DNA of 64,000 nt from Beroe forskalii (Eukaryota; Ctenophora; Nuda; Beroida; Beroidae): the NCBI GenBank assembly GCA_011033025.1, contig WFMF01000198.1, positions 124,001 to 188,000 on the forward strand. The letters run 5' to 3'. The notes beneath the pieces are model-generated. The model saw only the letters and a list, made by a program, of their open reading frames with translations, was not told where the DNA came from and did no database searches. A program made the position numbers and the translations under genes. Positions 21,237 to 32,775 of this stretch are shown in pieces (position 1 is the stretch's first letter; every line of letters starts with the position of its first letter).

Positions 21237-22982
21237 TCACAACACCCCTGCACCAACTGATCTTTTCTTGGCAACGTGCCCCTCATTATCATCATCATCT
21301 TGAGAAGAATACACATCCTCAAAAGTCCGCTTATTACAAGGACTTACTCTACTCTCTGCGCTTGCAGACTCCAATTTCTCTGCAGTTGCAGACTTCACAT
21401 GTTCTGTACTTGCTGAGGCATTACTTCCTGCCACACTCCTTTTCTTGGCAACGTGACCCTCATTATCACCATCATCTTGAGAAGAATACACATCCTCAAA
21501 AGTCCGCTTATTACCAGGACTCCCTGCGCTTGCAGACTTCTCATTCTCTGCGCTTGCAGACTTCACATTCTCTGCAGTTGCAGACTTCACTTTCTCTGCA
21601 GTTACAGACTCTGCAGTTACAGACTTCACTTTCTCTGCAGTTACAGACTCTGAAGTTGCAGAGTTCACATTCTCTGAAGTTGCAGACTTCACATTCTCTG
21701 TACTTGCAGACTTCACATTCTCTGCAGTTTTCAATTTTCCTGCAGTAACAGAATTCACAGTCCCTGCACTTGCCGACTTGCCAGTCTCTGCATTAGCAGA
21801 CTTCAGATTCTCTGCAGTTACAGACTCTGCGCTTACAGACTTCATATTCTCTGCAGTTGCAGACTTTACATTCTCTGCACTTGCAGACTTCACTTTCTCT
21901 GCACTTGCAGACTTCAAATTCTCTGCAGTTTTCAATTTTCCTGCAGTAACAGAATTCACAGTCCCTGCACTTGCCGACTTGCCAGTCTCTGCACTAGCAG
22001 ACTTCAGATTCTCTGCAGTTACAGACTCTGCGCTTACAGACTTCATATTCTCTGCAGTTGCAGACTTTACATTCTCTGCACTTGCAGACTTCCCAGACTC
22101 TGCAGTTGCAGACTTCACACTCTCTGCAATTGCAGACTTCATATTCTCTGCAGTTGCAGACTTCAAATTCTCTGCACTTGCAGACTTCAAATTCTCTGCA
22201 CTTGCAGACTTCAAATTCTCTGCAGTTTTCAATTTTCCTGCAGCAACAGAATTCACAGTCCCTGCACTTGCCGACTTGCCAGTCTCTGCACTTGCAGACT
22301 TTAGATTCTCCGCAGTTGCAGACTTCATATTCTCTGCAGTTACAGACTCCACATTTTCTGCACTTACAGACTCCATATTCTCCGCAGTTGCAGACTTCAG
22401 ATTCTCTGCAGTTGCGGACTTCACATTCTCTGAAGTTGCAGACTTTACATTCTCCGCAGTTGCAGACTCTGCAGTTGCAGAGTTCACATTTTCTGCACTT
22501 ACAGACTCCACATTCTCTGCACTTGCAGACTTCACTTTCTCTGCACTTGCTGAGGCATTACTTTCTGTCACACTCTTTCTGTCACATTGCTACTTTCTCC
22601 CCTTTCATTTTCCTTCTTTTCTTCGGATTGGAGGGAGTCTTTCCTCTTTGGTAAGAGGATTGTGTACTTCACATCGACAAAGTACACCTTCCCTTTCATC
22701 TTCTCCTGTGTTCTTCCTTCTCTTTTCAGTCGCGACTCTGCGTTTTGCACTCCATCCTGGATGACTTGCAACATGTTCTCGGAACGACTTCCAGCAGGCT
22801 GCTGTCAGGTGACAGGAAGGCTTCAGTAGTTGCAATGTTAGAGTGGTTCCAGGTCTCAAGTCTGTCCGAGCTTCCGTTTCTGCTCGGACTTTCTCGAATT
22901 CGCTCACAGCGCTGTCTTCCCTTCTTTGCGCAGCAGCGGACTTATCTGCGAAGTTGCTTCTAAGCAAATCTTGAAATGACAT
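21237..22982 (-). pseudogene. Type C family gene with long repeat domain and two compensating frameshifts
   Basis: The N-terminal frame (22982 to about 22720) encodes the family core: SAAAQRRED, PSCHLTAACWKSFREHV, KRRVATE. A two-base deletion relative to type B moves the core end (KGKVYFVDVKYT, then the KEN motif in EEKKENERGESS) into another frame that stops at about 22567. A 14-base tandem duplication (GTGACAGAAAG twice, about 22562-22588) returns to the first frame, since 14 minus 2 is divisible by 3. There follow some 340 residues of eight-residue repeats of the type KSATAENV, then two copies of NKRTFEDVYSSQDD..NEGHVAKKRSV, an acidic-plus-basic tail like that of types A and B. It may be a pseudogene, or the two indels may be sequence errors. 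Confidence 0.65.
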
Positions 22983-23454
22983 ACCTTTCTGCTTTTCTGG
23001 ATGAGAAATAAATGAGAAGAATGGCAGTAGACTGTAGATTGAACATTAGGAACATTTGTAATCAAGGTTAAATTCCAATAATGATATGAATCAGAAAATA
23101 TCCGCTTTTGATGCTTCCTTGCTTTCATTGAAATCAACGGCAGAATTTTGATATAATTGGTCTTGTATTGATAATTGATTCAACTAAAATCTTAAAATGT
23201 AATAGAATTTATTCAAACCACTTTACACCTTTATCATGGAATAACTGCATTACCACATGCCATGAAATGCTACGATTTACTTTAAGGACTGAACTTTTGA
23301 CATAGAGGATGTAGATACGCCTCTTAGTCTTGGTGTAATAACGGCTCTAGGTATCACAATCTCCATAAATCATGCAGAACAATAAATACCTAAATCCCCC
23401 TTCCAGCCCGTTAAGTAGAATATGTTTAATGTTGTATTACTTTTATTTTATTTC

Positions 23455-23540
23455 CGAAGGTTTACTTCTATTCCAACAACAGCAGAATCGAAGGATTCAA
23501 GTAATCAAGCCAGTGACGGTTAAGGAAGTGTAATACAATA
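23455..23540 (+). repeat. Short relic matching the Gag-like element at 47.7 kb
   Basis: GAAGGTTTACTTCTATTCC and the following 70 bases match the reverse complement of about 47675-47785, including the end TTAAGGAAGTGTAAT. The relic shows that the element at 47 kb is dispersed. Surrounding sequence 22983-24260 holds no other gene that I can support. Confidence 0.5.
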
Positions 23541-23639
23541 GCTCCTCATACTTCATGGTACTAAACACGACCTTACACACAAAGCCTGATAAGTGTGCAA
23601 CCTGCACTGACATGTGACAATAATGGTACTTTATGACAC

Positions 23640-23905
23640 TACGCACGTTCTAATACGGGATATGTTCGGCCGTTCAGGGTACCATCTACTGTCCCAGGGG
23701 AGTTCTACTGCAATTAAAACATGCACCAGCCCTTATCATCTGGGCAGTAGTAACTATTTTACCAGCTCAAACACTCAACCATGCTTTTAGAAATCATTCA
23801 AAATTATTCTCATGCTTTGAGAGGTAACTGATTGATCCAGGTGCCGACTTAATCACAACTCTGACCCACAATGCACATTTTATTAATAGCATTGACCCAA
23901 CAGAC
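23640..23905. repeat. Diverged direct repeat, partner at 29450-29715
   Basis: Both blocks share GGGATATGTT, GGGCAGTA, ACTCTCATGCTTTGAGAGG-like text (TTTGAGAGGTAACTGA exact) and AATAGCATTGACCCAA in the same order, with many differences. The BTB gene and the 26-29 kb relic lie between them. They may be old duplications or remains of long repeats. Confidence 0.5.
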
Positions 23906-24261
23906 TTAAGCTATAATCTAAATAAGAAAAGACCAGGTTAAGAGAGATCTAAAAAAGTATAATATTGAGACATAACAATGTCTTCATTACAAAATTGATT
24001 AAAATTTATGATGTACACTTTGTACAGTAATAACTTCAAAGTGTATGTTACTCAATCACAAAAGCCACTCATAATGGACCAAATCATAAGAAAACATACG
24101 AAAATTTCATTATCATGACGTATTAATGACAAGAATATCGGTGGCGTGTCGAACTCCTGTATGCGCAATGATAAGCTTTTGTAATTAACATTATATAGAG
24201 GTACACACTATAGTCTATACTACAGAGCTGGCAAGTACAGCTGATATTAAACATAGTGCAA

Positions 24262-25811
24262 TTATTTCACTGAGTTGTGTCTAATATCATAGTACACGAC
24301 CAACCTCACTCGACGTGAGTCACATTTCTCAGAACCCCATTTTAGTACACCACTTTCATTGTACTCAGGTCTACCCTCCCAGGAAATACCTAAGTTAACC
24401 CAGCAAGGACCTGACTGGAAACCACATTCATCATTTTTAAAAGACTCAATGACAAGGTGCATTTTATCACTGTTGAACATATCCCTGTGGCAATGCAAGT
24501 CAGCTGGATAGTCCCTAGATCGTATGTTGTAAGCTCAATGTTAAATTGTCCTTCTTTGTTTTCTTCTACAGGTGTTACCCTAAAGATGAACCCACAGTTT
24601 GTGTTGCGTCTGTCACACTGAGGTAATTTAGCAACGAACTTATAAGATGCTTTACATGTAACTAATTGACTAAGTGTTACTTCTTCGGGACATACTACGA
24701 CTCCAATGTCACTTTCAGATATCATTGATGTACATAGGGATTCAAATTTTTCAGGCAACTGGAATCTCTCAGTAAACACTTTGGGAACTTTGGAAAGAAA
24801 CATTGATGCACTTATACTTTGAAGGTTTTTGATAATCATATCGCGACGTGCCTCATTTTCCACACAAAACCAGTGTGCAAATTCTATCAACATAAAGACA
24901 TTTGTACCAGGTATCTCTGGTGATATTCCAGGTGACCAGTTGGCAAGTCTATCCTTTATCAAGTCGCTGCTGTTGAATAAGTTAGAGATTGTCGTGTATC
25001 CAGGGGGAGGAACTCCCTGCTTTCTTGCAGCGTTGAAAAGGTTCATAACAAGTTTTAAGTCCTCGTGGTCCTTGTTATCAAAATTTTGTAATAATAACTC
25101 ATAGAGCTCAGCAAAAATCTCCGTTTCATCTGCCATACACTGAACGACCTCAGAATTGGATAAAATCAAACGTACAGTGGCTGTTATTCCCCCATCTATC
25201 TGCAGATGATCCTTCATAGTTTGAATTACAGGAACAAACTTTCCACGGCAAATTTTGAAGAGATGATTCAGTGACACAGGTTTGATATCTTCAAAATTAT
25301 CCCTCAGATATTGCTCCACGAAAAGTTCAGAAACATTTTTTATGTTAGAAAATTTGGTTACCACTATTTCCATCAACTCCCCGCACTTCAGTGTAGTTTC
25401 ACAGTGCAATGCTTCATCGAAAAGAAATGCCATGTCCTTTGAATCATGTGAGTTAGATTCACAGAATTGAGTAAAAGCAGCAATACATTTATCTGACATC
25501 CACTTCACTTTGAAGGCAAGTGATATCTTAAAAAGTTCTTTGAAATGAGATTGCTCCACAGCAACATTACCGCTGTAAAGGCTCTCGAGAAACATCACAG
25601 CAACTTCCTTGGAGAAGTCCTTCAGTTCCACTGTCCCTTGCCTGAGTTCAGAGAACAGGTATGTGAACACTTCACTGTTCCATGAGAGGATCAATGAACT
25701 GGCTCTCATAGTTGAGGAGTCCTTGAATTCGGCGGTGATGTTTCCGTGGAATTCATCGTGGAGGTTTTTCACACCGAAGTTACAAGGAACGGAGACTTCT
25801 GCAATACACAT
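24262..25811 (-). CDS. BTB/POZ-domain protein, one frameshift near the C terminus
   Basis: The main frame (25811 to about 24525) opens with MCIAEVSVPCNFGVKNLHDE and a BTB domain at about residues 15-125: FHGNITAEFKD, MRASSLILSWNSEVFTYLF, VELKDFSKEVAVMFLESLYSG. A BACK-like helical region follows, then a C-terminal Cys-containing region. Around 24525 the sensible reading moves to another frame (RSRDYPADLHCHRDMF onwards, stop at about 24262), adding about 85 residues that read SGPCWVNLGISWEGRPEYN. A one-base indel is needed; it could be sequence error or early decay. BTB proteins usually dimerise and often act as Cullin-3 substrate adaptors. No Kelch or zinc-finger repeats are seen. A close BTB paralogue is truncated at 54556-54913. 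Confidence 0.8.
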
Positions 25812-28800
25812 GCCTAGACCTGAGACCTAGAGTTGGGTGATAGGTATTAGCAGCAGGGACGTAGCCAGGGGGAGGCGACACAGGCGGTCGCTTCCCCCTT
25901 TTCGCCTCATTCGGACAGAGATCATCATAAAAAATTTGGAAGCAATTATCTCTTAATCAAATTACACTGAAAACTTCTAAATTATAGCTACAAATTTGAT
26001 TTCCCTAATCCCAAAAAACTCAAACGTTTAAATTAGAACCAATTTTCTAACTTTTAAGTGAATTATAGTGACCACTATTTAACTTCACTGTTGGCCTACG
26101 AAACCCCTTCCGAACCTCCACGTGGTGTAGGCCGGGTGGCTCCAACGGAGGGTGCGGAGAGACGACTTGTTTTGCACGGAGTCCCTTCGCTACAGGGGAG
26201 ATTAGCCACTCCAACCAACCCAGGAAACTCAGGATAGCTAACCTCAGCTCCAGGCAATCTTCCTCAAGCCCTCTGGCGGAGCACACCTCAACGTGTGATA
26301 ACAACTCTGTTTTAAACGAAGCGGGCGCAAGACTCCCTTGAGACTGGACCATCTACCACTTGTAGCTGCACCTCCTCAAGACCCTCCAACCTCTCCATCC
26401 AGTGTCTGCACTGGGATGGAACCTCAGGAAAAACACCAGGCTGAGCTCAAGCTCAAACCCCCCCCCAACCCTACTTCACTTAGGTCCAATGAGAATGTGG
26501 TCGACAGTGGCCGACGTAGTGGATACAGGCTGTTGGATTAACAGGCACTAGCAGCTCCCGACTCGAAAGAACTCGGCGAATCTCAGTCTCAACCCAGATC
26601 CACGATGGACTGGAGATCCTGAATCCAGACAAAAACTTACCAGGCTGAGCTCAGGCTCTAATCCCCCCCCCTCATAACCCTATCAGGTGCTCTCATTGTT
26701 GCAACAGTCAATGGGAAGGACTCTCAGCGCTGACAATAAAGGGAGACACAGAGCTACTTTCATAGTCATCTACTATGGCTTTGCTGGTGTAGTATGCCGC
26801 TAGTATTATTTTGTTGTTTGATCACTTAAACTCTTCGTGATTCAACTTCAGACTTGACTCATTGCAGTATTTCTGAACTTAGGCAGATTATAGCACAAGT
26901 TTTTCTTACATCAGTTTTTACCCAGCTTGTAACCCCTTACTTAGCAGCTTGCGACACGATACAGGCTGAATGAAGTAGGATTTACTGACAAGGCGAGTTC
27001 CAGACAAAGTTCCTACAGCAGGCAGCCAGTGAGATATACGCACCAGGCTGTAACTACAACAAGTGCTCATGGTGGCTTTAGCAGATAGCTACTCCAAAAA
27101 CCAGGAATAATAACCAGTCAAACCAGTTCGGGCTTTACAACTTTCCTGAGACATCCAATCAAGTTCTCTTGAATCCTCCACACCAGATGCAGTGAATCTT
27201 GAATCTCAACCAGCTTCTGCAACACCCCGAATCCTTACGCTGCAGAGCCTCTCCTATCGTTGCTACCCTATCCTACCATCTGGAACTTCTTCACTTCACT
27301 TCTTCCCTGCTAATTCTCCAGGAGGACCAAGACTCATTATCCTGCAACCCGCTTCGGTAGCTCAAAGCTGCCTTCACCCCCACCCTCCTCGTCACCTTCC
27401 TGTTGTGAGACATCACCATCTCCTCTGGATCTGATCCCGCTCTTGATTTTCCTGTGATAGTGTGAAGAGGACATCAGTGGATCATTCTACACTAGGATCA
27501 CCCATCTTCTTTTCTGAGAGGAGTATTCTTTCTTTTTATCCAGTTTTCCATTTTTCCAGCGCTCATGAAGTTTTGATTAATCTTACGATCTCTTCTTCAT
27601 GCAGGATCTATTTTACATGATCAGGCAAATGTTAATTGCTATTGTTCATGTCAAATCACTCAGACCCCACTAAGAATAATATTATCATAGCTTTCTATCG
27701 TCAGGCAACTGTAACGAAATAGGAAACAGCTAAGGAAGATTCCAAAAGGTTTGGACTTCCTCAGTCTTACATCAACAGGATGCAGACCAAGATACTCTTG
27801 GACCAGCTTCTTTCTCAAAGAAAGGCTAGCTTTCCTGCGAAGGATCCACTGCTATTGGCAATGAGCCATGAGCCAGCCCGAATACCCAGGAAAATTTAAC
27901 GTTACGCAGGAAGTCCCACATGGGAAAAGCATTTATCACTCTATCAGGCGGTTGATGATGCAAATTAGTGTGCTATCAGCTACGTGGAGCAGCCGCAGGA
28001 TGCTGATTGCTGTTGGCACAGACTTCAGACATCTAGATGCAACGCAGGACATGCAGATTCACCAGGAAGAGACCTATAGTATCTCGAGGTAGCGGGAGAT
28101 ATTCTTCTACCACTATCAGGAAATGTCCCCCAGCACCCTATAAGTTTGTCTGGTAATGAGGCTTTGTATCGAGCTTTCACCACTTAGCAACTCCAACATT
28201 TAGTTATGATTCCCACATACAGTATTTATTTAGCAGATAGTTTCTTAGTCAAATCGTCCTAGATTTCACAACACATTTCTCTACAGGACAGACAATAGCT
28301 GCCTTAACCTTTCTGGCTAGGCTTCAACACTCAGTTCTAACTCCTAGTAACATCCCAGACCACTTCTGGCTATGCCCTTTGCGTATAATGGCAGTCAGAT
28401 AACTCAACTTAGGAAAGTACAGATTAGTTTCTCAGAAGTTTTTACTGATTAATAACAACAGTATCTTCTTTGCAATTAAACCTGTTCTCAGTTAAAGCGA
28501 CTTCGATTCCTATTCCCAGTTCCCACTTAATAGATCATATCTCCAGGTCAAAGCACTCCTAGTGTGCGAATCCTCTCAGGTACTACACCCTGCAGTTTGG
28601 TCTCTGTCTTCTCTTTTGGACTCGCTCCATAAGGGATTGCAAGCTGCAGGATGGCGACGACCATCTAGGCTCCGGAAAGATCGTCGCAGCATATCATATT
28701 GGTAGTATTAATATTGTATATCTCAGGGAGCCTTAGGCTCAGCCAGCAGAGGTTGTTCCTGACGGCACGGTTTGTAGGGCTTTCTTACAATTATCATGAC

Positions 28801-28825
28801 TGTTTAATAAAAGCATTTTAAATAA
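25812..28825. other. Unrecognised decayed region, likely mobile-element relic
   Basis: No intact gene. At 25862 GGACGTAGCCAGGGGGAGG looks like the end of a hAT-like element, but no partner end was found. From 26080 to 28740 the sequence is unusually rich in CAG/CTC and repeats phrases such as ACCAGGCTGAGCTCA (26432, 26640). It contains short frames (26047-26352 minus, 27192-27434 plus, 27868-28092 plus) without a domain I can name. An AATAAAAGC at about 28806 could be a poly(A) signal. A worn retroelement is my best guess. Confidence 0.3.
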
Positions 28826-28837
28826 CACTCGGCCAGT

Positions 28838-28915
28838 GGGTCAGTGAGGAGTCAGTAGGGAGTCAGTAGGGAGTCAGCAGGGGGTCAGTATGGGGTCAGT
28901 GGTATACTTTCATAC
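28838..28915. repeat. Short tandem repeat GGGGTCAGT/GAGTCAGTAGG
   Basis: Six or so copies of an 11-base unit with variants GAGTCAGTAGG, GAGTCAGCAGG and GGGTCAGTATG directly after the decayed region. No function is indicated. Confidence 0.75.
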
Positions 28916-29869
28916 GACCTAAATTTCAATGACGGCCAGAAAGAGAAACATGAATCTTTCAGGTACAACATCAAATATATATTGATTAATTTGTTGCAAA
29001 GTGCAAAGAGCGTGATCTTTCAGAAACCTACAAAATTATTTTTAAATTTGACCAGACCGACCAGTGACCACCCTCCACTTGTGGAAAATATGTGAGGATG
29101 GTGTCGATGGTACTTTTTCAACTTCCTTGAGTCCTTGCTAATTCGTCATCAGTCCCAAATCACTTGATTTTCTCAAAAATTTTCCGGGGACTTCTTCCTC
29201 CCAACCCTCTGATTGGGTCCCTACACCTGGACCACACTGGGGACTGCGACCCCAGAACTCTGCCACAGCCAGCACTTAGCACTAGCAGATGTGACAACCG
29301 CCACTGGCGCTTCGAGCAAGCAGCCATCTACCCGTTTCAAAAAACCCAGGCTACACCCCAATACAAAGAAGCAATGGGTGAAAAATCGTAAAAATATAAA
29401 TATCACTGATATATATGAGTGAAAATGGCCATGGAACATAGGGGTAATGACAGTTCACATATTATTATTACAATATGGGATATGTTTGGGGTCTCATCTA
29501 CCCCATGGGATTTCTACCGCAATTCAACCATGTACCAATCCTATTATCAGGGCAGTAATTACTTTTTTCAGTCAAACACTCTACCTTGCAATTAGAAATA
29601 TTTAGTTCAAAATTATTCTCACGCTTTGAGAGGTAACTGAATGCTCGGTCTGATTGATCCATGCCGACTTAATTAAAAATCTGACGCACATTATTCAAAT
29701 AGCATTGACCCAAAGAAGAAATGGTTATAATATGATAATAGAGATTTTTGCAAAACATCAATTATACCAATACCATAGAAAATATTATTTAACTCACAGC
29801 CCGTTCGCCGAGTTTGAAATCCAGTTTACGGAGCAACCGCGTACTTTTTTCGGATCGTTAAATAATAAT
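28916..29869. other. No gene recognised
   Basis: Contains two overlapping frames of 70-75 codons around 29164-29422 (Pro/Thr-rich, no domain) and the diverged repeat at 29450-29715. Nothing else can be supported. Confidence 0.4.
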
Positions 29870-30775
29870 GTTACTACACACGGATATCGGTGTGGATTTC
29901 CCATATTCCACTCGGCTTCGCCTCGAGGAATATTCACCAATCCACACCTCTATAGTGTGTAGTAACATGATATTATTCACCATGTGGTGGGGTTATACCG
30001 GTTGAATAAAAGCGTATTATTCAGAGTTTTTTGTCGTATTACTTCACCCTTTTTGGTGTTATTTCCACTTTTACCATGTTACTCCACTCTTACGCCGTAT
30101 TATTTGCCATTTTTACCATGTTATTCAACACTTGGGCCGTATTACTTCACACTTTAGTTAATACTGACTGTGGTTAAGAACTGGGCTCTCGGCCAACTTT
30201 TCAGGAACCTGACTGCACGTGATAGGTCACGTGCCACTTTTTTTAGCGGAAATCGTGTCACATGACAATCCAATTGCAGATTCCATCACGCCGACATACC
30301 GCGCAACGGTAGTAGTACTACCAGTGAACAGATCAGGTGATCGTGCTGCTCCTCCTCCAACTCTCCAATTACAAATTAGTGATACGATAGAACGTCCTTT
30401 TCTGCTGCGAGTAGTAGTGGTACTGCGAGTGAACGGATCAGGCGATTGAGGGTCTTCTCTAAATTAGTGATACGATAGAACTTCCTTTTTTGCCTGTTAC
30501 TGTGCTCGGTGACGTATGCCAAAGTTGTCCACCCAGTTTTTATCTTATTTTTTATCTTATCTATTTCACTTGGTGAATAATATCGTTACACAACTCATAA
30601 GTATGAAGTAACAGCTTGTTTTCAACTCGGGCTGCGCCCTCGATGAAAACAAATCATTATTCAACTCAGCCTTCGGCTTCGGTGAATAATGCGATTTACG
30701 CAACTCGCTTCGCTCGTGGCGTAAATCATGTTACTTCACACTTATTCGTTATGTAACTCTATATTATATGGTGAC
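29870..30775. repeat. Cluster of hairpin modules and GTATTACTTCAC repeats
   Basis: TTACTACACAC at 29872 is inverted at about 29956-29967, enclosing a smaller hairpin around CTCGGCTTCGCCTCG. A second run at 30620-30735 has three consecutive hairpins with loops CTCGGGCTGCGCCCTCG, CTCAGCCTTCGGCTTCG and CTCGCTTCGCTCG. Between them (30010-30150) a roughly 30-base phrase containing TATTACTTCAC recurs. The frame at 30219-30449 is short and has no recognisable domain. Confidence 0.6.
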
Positions 30776-31830
30776 CCCCAGAATTTCAATTTATTCAATG
30801 TTAGTCACATATATTTCGGCATACGATTGCATTTTTGGTAAGGATGTGTTTGCGCCAAACAAATAATACTCTATAAGGGCTTCGCAAGGAACGCATAGCT
30901 TTTAATAATGAATCAAGAAGTGCCTTGTCTTCGTGAATGCGTAACATATTCAAAGAACTTACATTTACTGAAATTTTTGCGGACGAATCAAGGAAACCAA
31001 ATGATAACGAATATACAATAAACACTGTACAACGATTAATATTACAATGATAAACAATATAAAGATATATTACAATGAACTCGACTTAAATAATGAAAAA
31101 TTATTAAGATCAGCGCCTAAAACAGCAACTATTTTCATAATTACAAAGATTCATCGATCAATTATAATGTGAAATTTAATACCCAGTTAGTAAAAACGTT
31201 AACGAAGTATAATTAAAAACAATCAGCCAACTGACCAATTGAATCAGTCAAGATGCTATCAACCAATTGAATCAGCCAATTATCGGTGGCCGTAATCCAA
31301 ATAAATTAGATAAACTGAAGGAAGCAAAACTTCCTAAATTGTCATAACATTGACCAATCAATGCGTGAGTAAATGGTTAACACGAACGCTGATTGGTCAA
31401 TGTCGATATCAAAAACATAACATCCCATAGAACTTCGGTTGATAGAAACTGCTCTGAAGACAGGAGAATATTCTCATAATCCATGGCATAGTGCGATTTA
31501 TTCGATTTTGAAGCTTCGAATACCGGAGCTCTCCAGTTATGAGATTATTAGATAGCCTATCAGGGTACTCAGATCATTTACTTGTCCACTGCCAGAGTGC
31601 CAGGGTGCCAAGAAGTGGCAAATTTTTCAGCCGTTATCCGGTAACTGATCAAATCTCAGTTTCAGCCCACTTTACTTTGTTAGAAGAATTATATACTTTA
31701 GGATATTACAAATTCCCTTCAATCACAGACGAAAGTAAGACTTCTAATTAGTATTCATAAATTAGTACAAAATCCATCACATAATATCTTCGTTTTCAAA
31801 TCTCATTGACAAAATCCCATTGAAAGATAA
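30776..31830. other. No gene recognised
   Basis: AT-rich, with a small tandem of GCCAACTGACCAATTGAATC-like phrases near 31225-31285. The frames at 30801-31025 and 31539-31751 have no recognisable domain. Confidence 0.4.
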
Positions 31831-32775
31831 AAGAATTGCGCCTGCAGCGGGCTTAATTCTACAATTCTTGTTTGTGGGATGTACCCGTATGCAGGCGCTT
31901 AATTTCCCTCCCCGGCGGTGCTTGATGGAACCTTAGCATCATTCTACAACAGGCACTCCTAGTAGGAGTATAAATATTGCGCCAATGCTGCGCGCGACCA
32001 CCAAGAACATGCATTGGCACGTGCCATTTCTTCTGAAATTCTTGCGCGCGCGTTCTTACGTAATAAGTTGTAATCAGTTCGTTGTAGATTTCGCGCCATT
32101 TCGTTGAATTCGTTTACGTTTCGCATCAGATTGTGTAACCGTTTGTTCACGCGCTGTATTTTCTTGACTGTTGATGTCACTTTTCATCTGATCTTCAATT
32201 TTCATGCTTTCTGTTCCAATGCTGTCTCTCGTTCCGAAAAGAATCATTCGTCTTTCACAAATCACATCGACCCACCGTATTTTTTGAACTTAGTCGAATT
32301 CAGTATACAGTCGAATAGTGATACAGATTGGTACTAAAACTAATTGAGAACCGAAGTTTATCACCTTATTCCTCAATCCATGGCCCAACTCACTCCTAAG
32401 ATTTTAAGTCACGAATTCTTCAACAGCCCTTCAAATTCAATTTAGAATTTATCGTAATTTTAGAGAATTTGAGCATTTTCCACGGATGGACCAAGTTAGA
32501 CTTTAGTTTTGACAAATGACAGCCAATGATTATGAAATTAATGATTTTGAAGATTTGTGATGAGGGGACGGACGGAAGGACGGACAGAGGGAGGGACATT
32601 TTCGCGACTGATATTATAAAGGAGCAATCCGGGCACTTTCCAGAAATTACAGTAGTTGTATTGCAAATCAGGACCTGATATACACATATCCCTATTCTCA
32701 CCTTCCCAAACCACGATCTCTGCCAACCCTCTCATTTGCCTTTTTGTATTCACAAAAAGGCCAATGGGGAGGGAT
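31831..32775. repeat. Dispersed repeat R1, copy 2
   Basis: Matches 4022-4975 in the same orientation, starting with AAGAATTGCGCCTGCA and ending at GCCAATGGGGAGGGA. The shared block GCTGCGCGCGACCACC, the GGCACGTGCCATTTCTTCT palindromic site and the ATTATAAAGGAGCAATCCGG stretch are all conserved. It has its own small indels, so the copies are not very recent. Confidence 0.75.

Noticed and set aside
21362..22764. Plus-strand frames of up to 328 codons
   Set aside because: Shadows of the type C repeat gene on the minus strand; the minus frame contains the family core and tail motifs.
26047..28092. A retroelement gene set at 26-28 kb
   Set aside because: I could not find reverse transcriptase, integrase or recombinase motifs, so only a relic of unknown type is recorded.
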